A stretch of 64,000 bases of DNA from Cellulophaga sp. HaHaR_3_176 (lineage in GTDB: Bacteria; Bacteroidota; Bacteroidia; Flavobacteriales; Flavobacteriaceae): contig NZ_CP058990.1 in NCBI RefSeq assembly GCF_019021925.1, forward strand, positions 2,010,001 to 2,074,000, given 5' to 3'. Every line of letters starts with the position of its first letter. The first letter of the stretch is position 1. The notes below the pieces were generated by a model. The model saw nothing but the letters and a program-made list of their open reading frames with translations, searched no databases and was not told the DNA's origin. Positions 63,722 to 64,000 of the stretch are shown here, in pieces. The position numbers and the translations under genes are program-made.

Positions 63722-63810
63722 AAAAGCAAAATATTTATATTTAGCTAAGTAATAAACCGAAACGAATCGCTTACCACCTGCCCTACGTTTCTTATACCTA
63801 GACGTTCTAT
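63722..63810 (+). repeat. attC-like element 8, right half only
   Basis: 63722-63758 is identical over 37 bp to 52569-52605, and the next 45 bases align with the same region of elements 3 and 6, ending GACGTTCTAT with GTT at 63804. No left half is found in 63575-63721, which is plain AT-rich DNA apart from this. Confidence 0.75.
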
Positions 63811-63850
63811 TCCATTTGAAAAACGAAAAACATTTGGACATTTGAAATAA

Positions 63851-63872
63851 TATTTAGATATTTACCTAAATA
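63851..63872 (+). promoter_or_regulatory. Candidate operator of the ArsR-type gene
   Basis: TATTTAG-ATATTTAC-CTAAATA, a perfect 7-bp inverted repeat, ends nine bases before the ATG. Such a position suits autorepression by a winged-helix dimer. Confidence 0.5.
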
Positions 63873-63881
63873 ACTAAACAA

Positions 63882-64000
63882 ATGAATTCACTATTTAAAG
63901 CTCTTAATGATGAAACTCGTAGACAAATTGTCGAATTATTAAAAGAGAAAGATATGAATGCAGGAGAGATTGCAGAACAATTCAATATATCCAAGCCAAG
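63882..64000 (+). CDS. ArsR/SdpR-type transcriptional regulator, N-terminal part
   Basis: The first 39 codons before the window end read MNSLFKALNDETRRQIVELL, then KEKDMNAGEIAEQFNISKPS, the first half of an ArsR winged-helix domain. The FKALNDETRRQI opening is typical of SdpR-type autorepressors, which are often followed by an SdpI-like membrane gene. Metal ligands cannot be judged. It starts 78 bases after a cassette boundary and so is probably a cassette gene. Confidence 0.85.
   Translation, partial: MNSLFKALNDETRRQIVELLKEKDMNAGEIAEQFNISKP

Noticed and set aside
48491..63810. CRISPR array
   Set aside because: The repeats are 60-196 bp, spaced by full genes, and there are no short regular spacers or cas genes.
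1144..64000. tRNA genes
   Set aside because: No gap contains a cloverleaf with a GGTTCGAATCC-like T arm; I scanned by eye only.

Overview
The window is AT-rich chromosomal DNA from a member of the Bacteroidota, almost certainly a marine-type Flavobacteriaceae. The evidence is the 16S fragment, Bacteroidota-type promoters (TAnnTTTG at -7), no Shine-Dalgarno-led starts, TonB receptors with carboxypeptidase-like N-terminal domains, and families such as DUF4294 and DUF4252.

Layout. 1-1143 is the 5' three quarters of a 16S rRNA gene on the minus strand, with its promoter near 1341-1370. 1.5-32.5 kb is mostly housekeeping: hisS, rpsF-rpsR-rplI, priA, nadC, rlmH, a SerB-SerA fusion, rdgB, a DEAD-box RNA helicase, trmH, a sirtuin, purB, an MscS channel and an OmpR/histidine-kinase pair. 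33-39.7 kb holds a SulP anion transporter with a UspA-like neighbour, an ECF sigma/anti-sigma operon with three DUF4252 paralogues, and an S41 protease. 39.7-46.0 kb is a vitamin B12 uptake locus: a BtuB-like TonB receptor and a surface beta-propeller lipoprotein behind a cobalamin riboswitch, with btuF-, btuC- and btuD-like genes running divergently. 46.0-50.2 kb has rmuC, a thioesterase and a GH30 glycosidase.

From about 48.5 kb to the window end the character changes. Small genes of unrelated function, nearly all on the plus strand, are separated by repeated structured elements. Five of these are near full length (194-196 bp). They start with an AAC-type box just after, or even before, the stop codon of one gene and end with a GTT/GCT-type box just before the start codon of the next. 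In four cassettes the first 9-10 bases of the gene unit are the exact reverse complement of its last 9-10 bases, and in two more the match is 8 of 10. This is the geometry of integron gene cassettes with attC recombination sites. The elements are longer than classical attC sites and carry an extra internal hairpin with covarying base pairs. No integrase is present in the window. Half-sites, a collapsed site, a second 72-bp element type and two decayed genes suggest an old, eroding array.

The cassettes carry a DUF5694 lipoprotein, a DUF7151-like lipoprotein, a Ser/Thr kinase with an unusual N-terminal domain, a SUKH-fold protein, a DUF998 membrane protein, a DTW-domain tRNA-modification enzyme and an ArsR/SdpR-type regulator. 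This array is the part of the window most likely to be new.
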